From positions 1-22,257 of IMG/VR virus record IMGVR_UViG_3300032157_000046: a stretch of 22,257 bases of DNA. One strand, written 5' to 3'. The translations under genes and the position numbers were made by a program. How positions within the stretch are numbered: the stretch's first letter is position 1; each line of letters begins with the position of its first letter. Positions 7,627 to 13,933 of the stretch are shown one piece after another. The DNA comes from a virus. The notes beneath the pieces were generated by a model. It was not told the origin of the DNA. It did no database searches and worked only from the letters and a program-made list of their open reading frames with translations.

Positions 7627-8427
7627 ATGAAAAGAGATGGACACGAAAAAGCAATATTCTTTATAGGACCAGAAGTAGAACATACTCCTGCGTATTCTAA
7701 GAAGACTTTGTTTGTTGTTGGTAAGCAAGATTTAAATAAAATTGTAGAATTAGCAAGAGAACATAAAGTTCCACATGTTTTTATGGGTGCGAATCATTCA
7801 TTTGATTTTGATCCGGCCGATAATACCCACTATTGGGATCTAACTATTCAAGCATTATTGGATCGTGGATTTTGGGTAACTTTAGATTATGAAGCACATC
7901 AGCATAAATCAGTTCTTAAGATGTTAGGACCACATACTTGGCAATCAAGAATGTTTGTTCCATTGTTAAGTGTTCGTATTCCAAATATTCAAAATTCGAG
8001 CGTTAACTTAACTGTTAAGATGGATGACATTGATTTTAAAGCAACTAATCCAGGTGTATGGTGTATGCACTTTCATGAAGTGACAGATAGCAATCGTTTC
8101 ACTGATTGGATCGAATATGGTAATGACTATGTAATTGATACCGAAATAGTTAAGGAGGAGCCAATAACTCCTGCCGATATGATTGTTACAACACCATCGA
8201 GTCGTTCCAAAGAATTAATTGAAGAATTAAAGAAAAAGGTATCTCCTGTTAAGAATGATGAAAATCTTGGATTAGATCCAGATTCGAAATCTATGCTAAA
8301 AGGTGAGCCAGAAAGGATAATGGAAAAATTAAATATTACAGCACTTGATGCGGCTGAAGCCTATGCTGAAGGTGCAAAAACAGATCCGTTAGGTAAAGAA
8401 ACTCTTACACTTAAGAAAAAGAAATGA
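7627..8427 (+). CDS. Conserved phage protein of unknown function (266 aa)
   Basis: The 266-residue protein opens with GHEKAIFFIGPEVEHTPAYSKKTLFVVG, then a Rossmann-like alternation of strands and helices (DLNKIVELAREHKVPHVFMGANHSF; YWDLTIQALLDRGFWVTLDYEAHQH). A middle part (LLSVRIPNIQNSSVNLTVKMDDIDFKATNPGVWCMHFHEV) is rich in His/Asp/Cys that could hold a metal or catalytic site. The last 70 residues are low-complexity and charged. I recall similar proteins from T4-like phages but no function. It lies nine bases after the glycosyltransferase and overlaps the queD-like start by an ATGA, so it is probably part of the same pathway. No QueC P-loop (SGGxDS) is present. Confidence 0.8.
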   Translation: MKRDGHEKAIFFIGPEVEHTPAYSKKTLFVVGKQDLNKIVELAREHKVPHVFMGANHSFDFDPADNTHYWDLTIQALLDRGFWVTLDYEAHQHKSVLKMLGPHTWQSRMFVPLLSVRIPNIQNSSVNLTVKMDDIDFKATNPGVWCMHFHEVTDSNRFTDWIEYGNDYVIDTEIVKEEPITPADMIVTTPSSRSKELIEELKKKVSPVKNDENLGLDPDSKSMLKGEPERIMEKLNITALDAAEAYAEGAKTDPLGKETLTLKKKK

Positions 8428-8786
8428 TTGAATCAAGACAAATATTTGTAACTTTTCAAAAAGAAGGTATTCATCGTTATCCAGATGCACCAGCAGGGGT
8501 AGAATTTTTACGTCATCCACACCGTCACATTTTCCATTTTAAAGTTAAGGTTGATGTTTTCCATAATGATCGTGATATTGAGTTTATCCTTTTCAAACGA
8601 GAACTTGAGTCACTTTATTCTGCACAAACATTAGAGGTGGATTACAAAAGCTGTGAAATGCTTGCAGAGGAATTAATTGATTACATATCTAAAAAATATC
8701 CTAAGCGCAAAGTTTCTGTCGAAGTCAGCGAAGATGGAGAAAACGGTGCTATCCTGTCCTATTATACCCCCACCAAAGTTTCATAA
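8424..8786 (+). CDS. queD: QueD/6-pyruvoyl-tetrahydropterin synthase-like protein
   Basis: This 120-residue protein resembles QueD, which makes 6-carboxy-tetrahydropterin from dihydroneopterin triphosphate in the 7-deazaguanine pathway. The zinc site can be read as H17, H33 and H35 (HRH), matching the spacing of the QueD zinc ligands. IEFILFKREL stands for the usual DFxxLK helix start, SCEMLAEELIDYI for the PTSENLAxWI helix, and VSVEVSEDGENGAILSYY for the final strand with its Glu. The canonical catalytic Cys before HGH and the DHxxLN motif are both absent, so activity may differ. It starts by ATGA overlap with the preceding gene. Role inferred from the neighbouring dpdA-like and queE genes. 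Confidence 0.72.
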   Translation: MIESRQIFVTFQKEGIHRYPDAPAGVEFLRHPHRHIFHFKVKVDVFHNDRDIEFILFKRELESLYSAQTLEVDYKSCEMLAEELIDYISKKYPKRKVSVEVSEDGENGAILSYYTPTKVS

Positions 8787-8982
8787 AAGATATAAAACTA
8801 TTGTCAAAGTTGATGTCCACAAGGGTATAGAATATGTGTCAATGATGGAATGGATTGATCAGAATAGTAAGGGTTCAGTTGATGTAAAATCAATATCCGA
8901 TGGTTATGGAACTCTTGTTCTCTATTACGGTTTTGAAAATAGTGATGATGCGTTAGTCTTTAAAATAAAATATTCAAAATGA
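8746..8982 (+). CDS. Small protein with C-terminal FKIKY motif (78 aa)
   Basis: The product overlaps the end of the queD-like gene. The start is best placed at GTG 8746, because GGAG at 8736-8739 lies six bases upstream; ATG 8734 in the same frame is the alternative but has no ribosome site. The C-terminus YYGFENSDDALVFKIKYSK matches a motif found in three other small genes of this window (12109, 12508 and 19352). The body shows beta strands (YKTIVKVDVHKGIEYVSMMEW; GTLVLYYGFE). The TGA overlaps the next ATG. Function unknown. Confidence 0.7.
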   Translation: MLSCPIIPPPKFHKRYKTIVKVDVHKGIEYVSMMEWIDQNSKGSVDVKSISDGYGTLVLYYGFENSDDALVFKIKYSK

Positions 8983-9233
8983 GCACAAATAATACAACAG
9001 GTGATAGATGGGTTTTTCGCAAAGAAACAGAAGATTGGGCCGGTCATTATCATGGGGTGAACAATAAATATCCTGTTATGGATATAGATCAAAGATTAAG
9101 GAGAGTTGAGGAACAATTATTACTTGTTGCTCCACCTGTTGATATGCTTGCTAAATATCCTGCACTTGCTGAAGCATACCAAAATTACAAAATAATTGAA
9201 AGGCTAGCATTAGGAAATGATAAAACCACATAA
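8979..9233 (+). CDS. Hypothetical helical protein (84 aa)
   Basis: ATG 8979 overlaps the preceding TGA (ATGA). The N-terminus is polar with a Trp-rich piece (DRWVFRKETEDWAGHYHG), followed by a helical region, IDQRLRRVEEQLLLVAPPVDMLAKYPALAEAYQNYKIIERLAL, that could form a short coiled coil. The pattern RLR.VEE.LLL..P....L.KYPAL..AY..Y..IE is one I associate with small phage proteins of unknown role. It overlaps the epimerase start by 17 bases. Confidence 0.75.
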   Translation: MSTNNTTGDRWVFRKETEDWAGHYHGVNNKYPVMDIDQRLRRVEEQLLLVAPPVDMLAKYPALAEAYQNYKIIERLALGNDKTT

Positions 9234-10212
9234 AGTATTAATCACAGGAGGTGGTGGGTTTATTGGAACCCAGGTATCCTGGGAATTGGCAGAAGCCGGC
9301 CATGATGTTACAATTGTTGATAGAAATCCTCCTATTCATAATTTTCCGGGTGTATATCGAATTGCTGACTTTTTAGATTTCATTCGATCTACCGATCAAA
9401 CATTCGATACAATCATACACCTTGCGGCGGAGCACCTCATTGAGTATAGCGTGTCTGATCCGGAGAAATATTATACAAATAACGTGATAAAAACAAAGGC
9501 ATTGCTTGAAGTTATGCGTGAACGCAGAATAAAAAATATTGTTTTTAGTTCAAGCGGAAATGTATATGGCAGACAAGGTAGCAAAAGTTCTCTCTCAGAA
9601 AATATTTATTATGATCCTGAAAATCCATATGCGGCTTCTAAGGTAACCGGTGAACTTATGGTTAAAGATTATTCTAGAGCATATGGATTAAATTATGTAA
9701 TCTTTAGATATTTTAATGCTTCTGGCGCCGACCCAAAATGTCGATTTGGTTATGTCCAACGACCTGCTACTCATGTTATTCCTGTCCTATGTAATAAAAT
9801 CCTAAATGGAGAAATGTTTCCAATATTTGGAAGTAATTATCCTACATTAGATGGAACATGTGTTCGCGATTATGTTCATGTAGCAGATTTGGCAAGAGCT
9901 CATACCAAGGCTTTAGAATTGTTTGATGGTCAAATAGCAAATCAAACATTAAATCTTGGTGGCGGCAGTGAAGGTATTAGTGTTAAAGAGTTAGTATATC
10001 ATGCAGCAACAATTGTTAAGAAAGATCCTGTTATTGAATATAAGATACGTCGACTTGGTGATTCTGCCAGACTGGTAGCTAATATTTCAAGAGCAAAGGT
10101 TATTTTAGATTGGGAACCAAAATATGACATTAAGTCTATTATTCAACACGCCTGGAATTGGGAGAAAAAATATAATGAGCAAATGGTTGGAAAAATTCAA
10201 GAAGAAATCTAA
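9217..10212 (+). CDS. NAD-dependent sugar-nucleotide epimerase (GalE-like SDR)
   Basis: This 331-residue extended short-chain dehydrogenase/reductase has a TGGGGFIG nucleotide-binding loop at residues 10-17, a catalytic Ser region SSSGNVYG (about 111-118), and YxxxK as Y138 and K142 (PYAASKVTGE). The FRYFNASGADP and GTCVRDYVHVADLARAH segments are typical of UDP-glucose 4-epimerase and related UDP-sugar epimerases. It would interconvert a nucleotide sugar in the cytoplasm, possibly the donor for the glycosyltransferase 1.6 kb upstream. ATG 9217 has AGGA a few bases upstream and overlaps the preceding gene by 17 bases. The exact substrate cannot be read; a dehydratase or other SDR sugar enzyme is possible. 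Confidence 0.9.
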   Translation: MIKPHKVLITGGGGFIGTQVSWELAEAGHDVTIVDRNPPIHNFPGVYRIADFLDFIRSTDQTFDTIIHLAAEHLIEYSVSDPEKYYTNNVIKTKALLEVMRERRIKNIVFSSSGNVYGRQGSKSSLSENIYYDPENPYAASKVTGELMVKDYSRAYGLNYVIFRYFNASGADPKCRFGYVQRPATHVIPVLCNKILNGEMFPIFGSNYPTLDGTCVRDYVHVADLARAHTKALELFDGQIANQTLNLGGGSEGISVKELVYHAATIVKKDPVIEYKIRRLGDSARLVANISRAKVILDWEPKYDIKSIIQHAWNWEKKYNEQMVGKIQEEI

Positions 10213-10756
10213 AATGAATACTAAAACTTCACCTGTTCCTTCTACAGATAGCTTTCAGGGAATCCTTTCAGATCCCATTTATCAAAGTATGTTAACAGAT
10301 ACATTTGTAGGTGCGTCTACTGCTGTATCATATCCATATAATGTTACCTCGGTAGCAGCAACAGCAATGACAACAGCTAATCCTAATTTTACTGGTACAA
10401 TCAATATTAATCCGTCTACATTTAGTATTGGTAATATAAATTATCAGCCGCCATATGTAATTCAATTAAGTAATAATGGAAAAGAAATTGTTAGATTGAA
10501 TAATGATGGTTCAGTTGAGTGGAATAAAGAAATTAATATAGATGAAGCAGCAGAAGCATTCAGTAGAACATTATCTATGGGTGCAGAACTATCTGCAGGT
10601 ATTACCAAGAAAGTTAAACTAAATATGCGAGATAGCGTATTTAATGATCTTATTGCTATTGCCAAAGAAAAAGGAAGTTTAACAGCGGAGGATTTGACTT
10701 TTCTATTAGAGGCGTCTAAAATAGTTGAAAAGCTAAAGGGCAGCAATGACACTTGA
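10175..10756 (+). CDS. Conserved phage hypothetical protein (193 aa)
   Basis: The start at ATG 10175 has GGGAG about ten bases upstream and overlaps the epimerase end by 38 bases; ATG 10214 just after the epimerase stop is the alternative. The N-terminus is basic (MSKWLEKFKKKSK), followed by a Ser/Thr/Asn-rich low-complexity region (about residues 15-85). A conserved-looking part follows: IQLSNNGKEIVRLNNDGSVEWNKEINIDEAAEAFSRTL, then helices ending in LTAEDLTFLLEASKIVEKLKG. The NNGKEIVRLNNDGSVEW piece looks like a small beta module seen in other T4-like phage proteins. No function is known to me. Confidence 0.75.
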   Translation: MSKWLEKFKKKSKMNTKTSPVPSTDSFQGILSDPIYQSMLTDTFVGASTAVSYPYNVTSVAATAMTTANPNFTGTININPSTFSIGNINYQPPYVIQLSNNGKEIVRLNNDGSVEWNKEINIDEAAEAFSRTLSMGAELSAGITKKVKLNMRDSVFNDLIAIAKEKGSLTAEDLTFLLEASKIVEKLKGSNDT

Positions 10757-10925
10757 AGAATTGAAACAGATAAGAGAATCATTAGAAGAATGTGGTCCCG
10801 ATGTAGAGAATTTCTCTTGGGGTCCAACATTGCATTTCGCACAGGAACGCAGAAAACAAGCACTAAAAATACTTAATCGAGAAATAAAGAGAATTAAGGA
10901 AAATAATGAGCAAAAAGAAGACTAA
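10746..10925 (+). CDS. Small helical hypothetical protein (59 aa)
   Basis: This 59-residue frame begins 11 bases before the preceding stop and ends 20 bases inside the next gene, so it is coupled on both sides. The product is almost wholly helical and charged: LEELKQIRESLEECG at the start and FAQERRKQALKILNREIKRIKENNEQKED at the end, with an FSWGPT turn between. It could form a helical hairpin or bind a partner. No family is recognised. Confidence 0.7.
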   Translation: MTLEELKQIRESLEECGPDVENFSWGPTLHFAQERRKQALKILNREIKRIKENNEQKED

Positions 10926-11238
10926 ATACACCCTAGAAGAGCAATTAGAAATAAAGAAGGCAATTATCAAAGAGTTTGGTTTAGTTGAAAAGAAGGTAAC
11001 ACAAGTTTGGTTAGATTCATTTGACATTAAACCTGATCCAGAAAATCCCGATCATTGGGATTTTTTGCTTTATAGTAAAGAAAAAGAATGTTATATTAAT
11101 TTAAAATTCTTTCCAAAGATTACAATCGAGCCTACACATACTACAAATTATCAACTCGGTGTTTTAAATTATGAAAAGAATATGCCAATAGAAACAATTC
11201 TTTGGTATTTGCATAATATATTAGATACAAGGGAATAA
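10906..11238 (+). CDS. Hypothetical protein (110 aa)
   Basis: ATG 10906 has AAGGA a few bases upstream. The 110-residue product starts with a basic helical stretch (KKKTKYTLEEQLEIKKAIIKEFG), then a WDFLLYSKEKECYINLKFFPKITIEP strand region and a C-terminal helix (MPIETILWYLHNILDTRE). No motif is recognised. The middle of the gene contains a complete intrinsic-terminator-like structure at 11042-11066. It lies directly upstream of queE, with one base between stop and start. Confidence 0.78.
   Translation: MSKKKTKYTLEEQLEIKKAIIKEFGLVEKKVTQVWLDSFDIKPDPENPDHWDFLLYSKEKECYINLKFFPKITIEPTHTTNYQLGVLNYEKNMPIETILWYLHNILDTRE
11042..11066 (+). terminator. Intrinsic-terminator-like hairpin inside a gene upstream of queE
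   Basis: AAAATCCC (11042-11049) pairs with GGGATTTT (11057-11064) around a 7-base loop (GATCATT), and T runs continuously from 11061 to 11066. This is the textbook layout of a Rho-independent terminator but it lies within the 110-residue gene, about 175 bases before queE. It could attenuate expression of queE and the genes beyond. It could also be a chance product of coding for PENPDHWDFLL. Confidence 0.5.
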
Positions 11239-11239
11239 T

Positions 11240-12112
11240 ATGTTTGGATCAAATGAAATCGTAGGTCAGAAGTTTTTTAAAGATGCACCAAAGGATAGCT
11301 TGTTTGTTACAAGCATGTTTCTTACATTACAAGGTGAGGGTCCATTAGGTGGATTAGTAGCATTATTCATTCGTCTAACCAAATGTAATCTTGCATGTTC
11401 ATTTTGTGATACGTTCTTTGACGCTGGTGATTGGATGTCATTTGAACAGATTGAAGAAAAAGCAAAAGAAACAATCAGAAATTATTTTAATGGAGACCCA
11501 CCTGATTGGGCAATATCTAATAGAGGTGGACCTTTACATCCAGGTGTTGCGTTAGTTATTACAGGTGGTGAACCTACTTTACAAAAGAATTTAACAGAAT
11601 TCTTAAGAAGACAGGTAGGTGATTACAAAGCAGTTCAAATTGAAAGTAATGGAACAGTCAATTTAGAAATTCCAAAAGGTGTCTTACTTGTTTGTAGTCC
11701 TAAGTGTGCAGAAAAGGATGGTAAACCTACCAAATATCTAGCACCAACTAAACAAATACTTCAACGTGCAGATTGCTTGAAATTTGTAATGAGCGCAGAA
11801 AAGGATAGTCCATATAGTGAAGTACCGGATTGGGTTCATGATTGGAAACATAGAACAAGTGGAGAAGTTTATATTAGTCCAATGAATATGTATAATGATT
11901 ATCCATATAGGGCTAAGATTCTTAGAGCAGAAAAACAAGGTGAAATTACCATGTTCGAACGCTCTACAGTAGATGAAGTTATTAGTTTCTGGGAACCAGG
12001 TTTATTGAATATGCGAGCCAATCAAACCAACCATGAATATGCGGCTAAATATTGTATGTCACATGGGTTTAGATTAAACTTACAGGTACACTTATACGCA
12101 TCATTGGCATGA
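11240..12112 (+). CDS. queE: 7-carboxy-7-deazaguanine synthase, radical SAM (QueE)
   Basis: QueE converts 6-carboxy-tetrahydropterin to 7-carboxy-7-deazaguanine, using a 4Fe-4S cluster and S-adenosylmethionine. The signature is clear: TLQGEGPLGG (QGEG at 31-34), FIRLTKCNLACSFCDTFF with cluster ligands C49, C53 and C56 (CxxxCxxC), VITGGEPTLQ (the SAM-binding GGEP) and VQIESNGT. At 290 residues it is longer than most bacterial QueE (about 210-240), with an insert around NYFNGDPPDWAISNRGG and an extended C-terminus. ATG 11240 lies two bases after the preceding stop, and its TGA overlaps the next ATG. With the dpdA-like gene it argues for guanine-to-deazaguanine modification of phage DNA. Confidence 0.95.
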   Translation: MFGSNEIVGQKFFKDAPKDSLFVTSMFLTLQGEGPLGGLVALFIRLTKCNLACSFCDTFFDAGDWMSFEQIEEKAKETIRNYFNGDPPDWAISNRGGPLHPGVALVITGGEPTLQKNLTEFLRRQVGDYKAVQIESNGTVNLEIPKGVLLVCSPKCAEKDGKPTKYLAPTKQILQRADCLKFVMSAEKDSPYSEVPDWVHDWKHRTSGEVYISPMNMYNDYPYRAKILRAEKQGEITMFERSTVDEVISFWEPGLLNMRANQTNHEYAAKYCMSHGFRLNLQVHLYASLA

Positions 12113-12336
12113 AGAAGGATTACAAATATAAGATAATATCTTATAGTCCAAATAGACAGGTACACGAAAGCAAAAAGAAGTGGCTAGAGACACAAGGGAT
12201 ATTTTTTGGAGGCTACGATTTGAAATCTATTCCTAAATCTTATGAGAAACATTTTCTTGGATTAGATTTTTATTGGTGTTTTGATAATCCAGAAACTGCC
12301 CTTATGTTCAAACTTAAATGGGGAGAGGATAAATGA
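12109..12336 (+). CDS. Small protein with C-terminal FKLKWG motif (75 aa)
   Basis: The gene begins by ATGA overlap with queE. The 75-residue product has a basic N-terminal half (KKDYKYKIISYSPNRQVHESKKKWLETQG) and a C-terminus FYWCFDNPETALMFKLKWGEDK, which matches the motif of three other small genes in this window: a strand, then x-[NS]-x-E-x-A-x-x-F-K-L-K-[YW]-G. It is the most basic of the four. The gene overlaps the next one by ATGA. Function unknown. Confidence 0.75.
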   Translation: MKKDYKYKIISYSPNRQVHESKKKWLETQGIFFGGYDLKSIPKSYEKHFLGLDFYWCFDNPETALMFKLKWGEDK

Positions 12337-12506
12337 GTAATCTGTGGATTAATATTAGATTTGGTGCTTATCATTTACAGCTTGATAATGATTGGAAATG
12401 GTCTTGGAAATACAATGACGCTCATAGTCCAGAAAAAAGAAATTGGAATTTCAAATGGTTTGCTGTGTATGATTTTCCAGGCCTAAATAAATTCTTAAAA
12501 GATTAA
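12333..12506 (+). CDS. Trp-rich miniprotein (57 aa)
   Basis: ATG 12333 overlaps the preceding TGA, and TAA lies one base before the next ATG. The 57-residue product has six tryptophans (LWINIRF, NDWKWSWKYND, RNWNFKWFAVYDF) and reads as a run of short beta strands, so it is likely a small sheet domain. Tight coupling between two members of the FKLKYG family supports it as real. No family is recognised. Confidence 0.65.
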   Translation: MSNLWINIRFGAYHLQLDNDWKWSWKYNDAHSPEKRNWNFKWFAVYDFPGLNKFLKD

Positions 12507-12507
12507 A

Positions 12508-12723
12508 ATGATAATTCCAGATGAATTAGTTGGCCGAGTTGCCAAGACCAGATTAAGCGGCGCAATTAGTGGTTTCAGAAAACTAGATGAGATTAGGAAG
12601 TTGTGGCAGGTAGCCGAGATAGATGTCGTGTATGAAAATCTCGATCCGATCATCGTAGTGGTTTTTGAATCCACGGAGGATTGCCTAGCTTTTAAATTAA
12701 AATACGGAGATGATTATGCCTAA
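12508..12723 (+). CDS. Small protein with C-terminal FKLKYG motif (71 aa)
   Basis: Third member of the small-protein family: the 71-residue product ends in PIIVVVFESTEDCLAFKLKYGDDYA. The N-terminal half is different from its relatives (MIIPDELVGRVAKTRLSGAISGFRKLDEIRKLWQ) and includes a helix and a short strand, IDVVYEN. The start follows the previous stop by one base. The GGAG that serves the next gene lies within this gene's C-terminal codons. Function unknown. Confidence 0.75.
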   Translation: MIIPDELVGRVAKTRLSGAISGFRKLDEIRKLWQVAEIDVVYENLDPIIVVVFESTEDCLAFKLKYGDDYA

Positions 12724-13348
12724 GATTCCATTTGAATGGATGCCAGGTTCATGGGGACTGGCAGGTAAAACGAAAGAAATAGCAAAGGCCGAGTATGAGC
12801 TTACGGGTTTTGATCTTGAAGAAAAACTATTAGAATTAAAGAAATCAGAACTTCCAGAACATGATTATTTAAGACAGATGATTGAACTTAAATATAAATA
12901 TAAGAAGTTGGATGAAGCAGATTATCACAAGAACCTTGCTGCTCTTATACAAGATGAGAAGCAACGAAGTCTCGCATTCCTAGAAATAGATTATAGAGAA
13001 GGTACAATCGGAGAGCTTGATTATAACAAACAACTTGCTACACTAAAGGGCGAGCCATGGGTCAATGTAGTTAATATGGATTTTACCAAAGCCTCATCTC
13101 TTGAAGGCAGCTTTGAATTAGACTGGAACGAACATTTTGTTACAAAGCTGAAGGCCGAAGGATATACGGGACCCACTCCAGATAACATAGTAAATCAGTG
13201 GTTTATGGAACTCTGCCGAAATATAGCGTTAGAGGAATTCGACGGCACAGGAAATTTTACTCCTGATTCGGAAGCCAATCTAGAAGCTGTGAAACGTTGG
13301 AGTTCTGAATCGGAATCCTTTCCAAAAGGTAGAAAAGGTTACAAATAA
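12716..13348 (+). CDS. Conserved hypothetical protein (210 aa)
   Basis: ATG 12716 is chosen because GGAG ends just before 12710, giving six bases of spacing; ATG 12710 would have none. The protein starts PKIPFEWMPGSWGLAGKTKEIAKAEYELTGFDLEEKLLELK, which I associate with unassigned proteins of T4-like phages. It continues as helical, charged repeats in which D-Y-x(0-2)-K/R-x-L-A recurs (about residues 55-105). The C-terminal half has LDWNEHFVTKLKAEGYTGPTPDNIVNQWFMELC. No catalytic motif is seen. Its stop overlaps the next start (TAATG). Confidence 0.8.
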   Translation: MPKIPFEWMPGSWGLAGKTKEIAKAEYELTGFDLEEKLLELKKSELPEHDYLRQMIELKYKYKKLDEADYHKNLAALIQDEKQRSLAFLEIDYREGTIGELDYNKQLATLKGEPWVNVVNMDFTKASSLEGSFELDWNEHFVTKLKAEGYTGPTPDNIVNQWFMELCRNIALEEFDGTGNFTPDSEANLEAVKRWSSESESFPKGRKGYK

Positions 13349-13602
13349 TGGATCATTGGAGAACATATTACGCAATGAAGAGTAGACTAGGTGGAGAGAA
13401 GTTCACTGCTCGCGATAAACTTGTCCATCATTGGAATCCTACGCCAGGATGCAACATGCACAAGAGCATCGTAGGTAACCGCAGAGGTGGAATCCTTTTT
13501 GAGAAGTATTGTGGGTTGGTAACTCGTGGCAATCCAAATCTTATGTATTGGCGTTCACATCCAAAGGAGTGGAGTGAAATCCAACGCAGAGTGAAAATGT
13601 AA
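13348..13602 (+). CDS. Basic hypothetical protein (84 aa)
   Basis: ATG 13348 shares a base with the preceding TAA. The 84-residue product is basic with many His, Arg and Trp: DHWRTYYAMKSRLGGEKFTARDKLVHHWNPTPGC, then HKSIVGNRRGGILFEKYCGLVTRGNPNLMYWRSHPKEW. The mix suggests nucleic-acid contact but no domain is recognised. The two Cys and several His are too scattered to propose a zinc site with confidence. Confidence 0.75.
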   Translation: MDHWRTYYAMKSRLGGEKFTARDKLVHHWNPTPGCNMHKSIVGNRRGGILFEKYCGLVTRGNPNLMYWRSHPKEWSEIQRRVKM

Positions 13603-13604
13603 GA

Positions 13605-13904
13605 ATGAATAAGATAACAATTATTCAAATGTATGATTTCGAAGCAAGAATAAAAACCATAATCGTAACAGCAGACGGCGTTGAAATTATGGAAATACAT
13701 AGAAAAGGATATACTGATTCTATGGTGCTTCAAGATTTACTAAATCGAAATTATTTTCAACACATGAAAGGGGCGTGGTCTATTTCCTTTCAAGGTGTAA
13801 TACATGTTATTCAACGTGATTCATTGGAATCCGCAATAGCAGTTGCACAAGAATATATCTATAATAGGGATAATAAATCCCATTTTATGGATTTATTTGA
13901 CTAA
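13605..13904 (+). CDS. Hypothetical protein (99 aa)
   Basis: The 99-residue product starts two bases after the preceding stop. It alternates strands and helices: NKITIIQMYDFEARIKTIIVTADGVEIMEIHRKG, DSMVLQDLLNRNYFQHMKG, AWSISFQGVIHVIQRDSLESAIAVAQEYIYN. This resembles a small alpha/beta domain. It is the last gene of the first rightward block; the promoter of the exonuclease gene lies over its last codons (13897-13925). No family is recognised. Confidence 0.75.
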   Translation: MNKITIIQMYDFEARIKTIIVTADGVEIMEIHRKGYTDSMVLQDLLNRNYFQHMKGAWSISFQGVIHVIQRDSLESAIAVAQEYIYNRDNKSHFMDLFD

Positions 13905-13925
13905 TCGTCAGAAATCCTGTACAAT
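13897..13925 (+). promoter_or_regulatory. Sigma-70 promoter of the exonuclease gene
   Basis: TTGACT (13897-13902), a 17-base spacer and TACAAT (13920-13925), each one mismatch from consensus. It overlaps the stop codon of the upstream gene. The predicted start site near 13932 lies only about two bases before ATG 13934, and no Shine-Dalgarno sequence is present between them, so a leaderless transcript is predicted. Confidence 0.7.
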
Positions 13926-13933
13926 CACAACAT

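Noticed and set aside
9269-9283. Hairpin CCCAGG-TAT-CCTGGG in the epimerase gene
   Set aside because: Only six base pairs, no T-run, within well-conserved coding sequence; likely chance.
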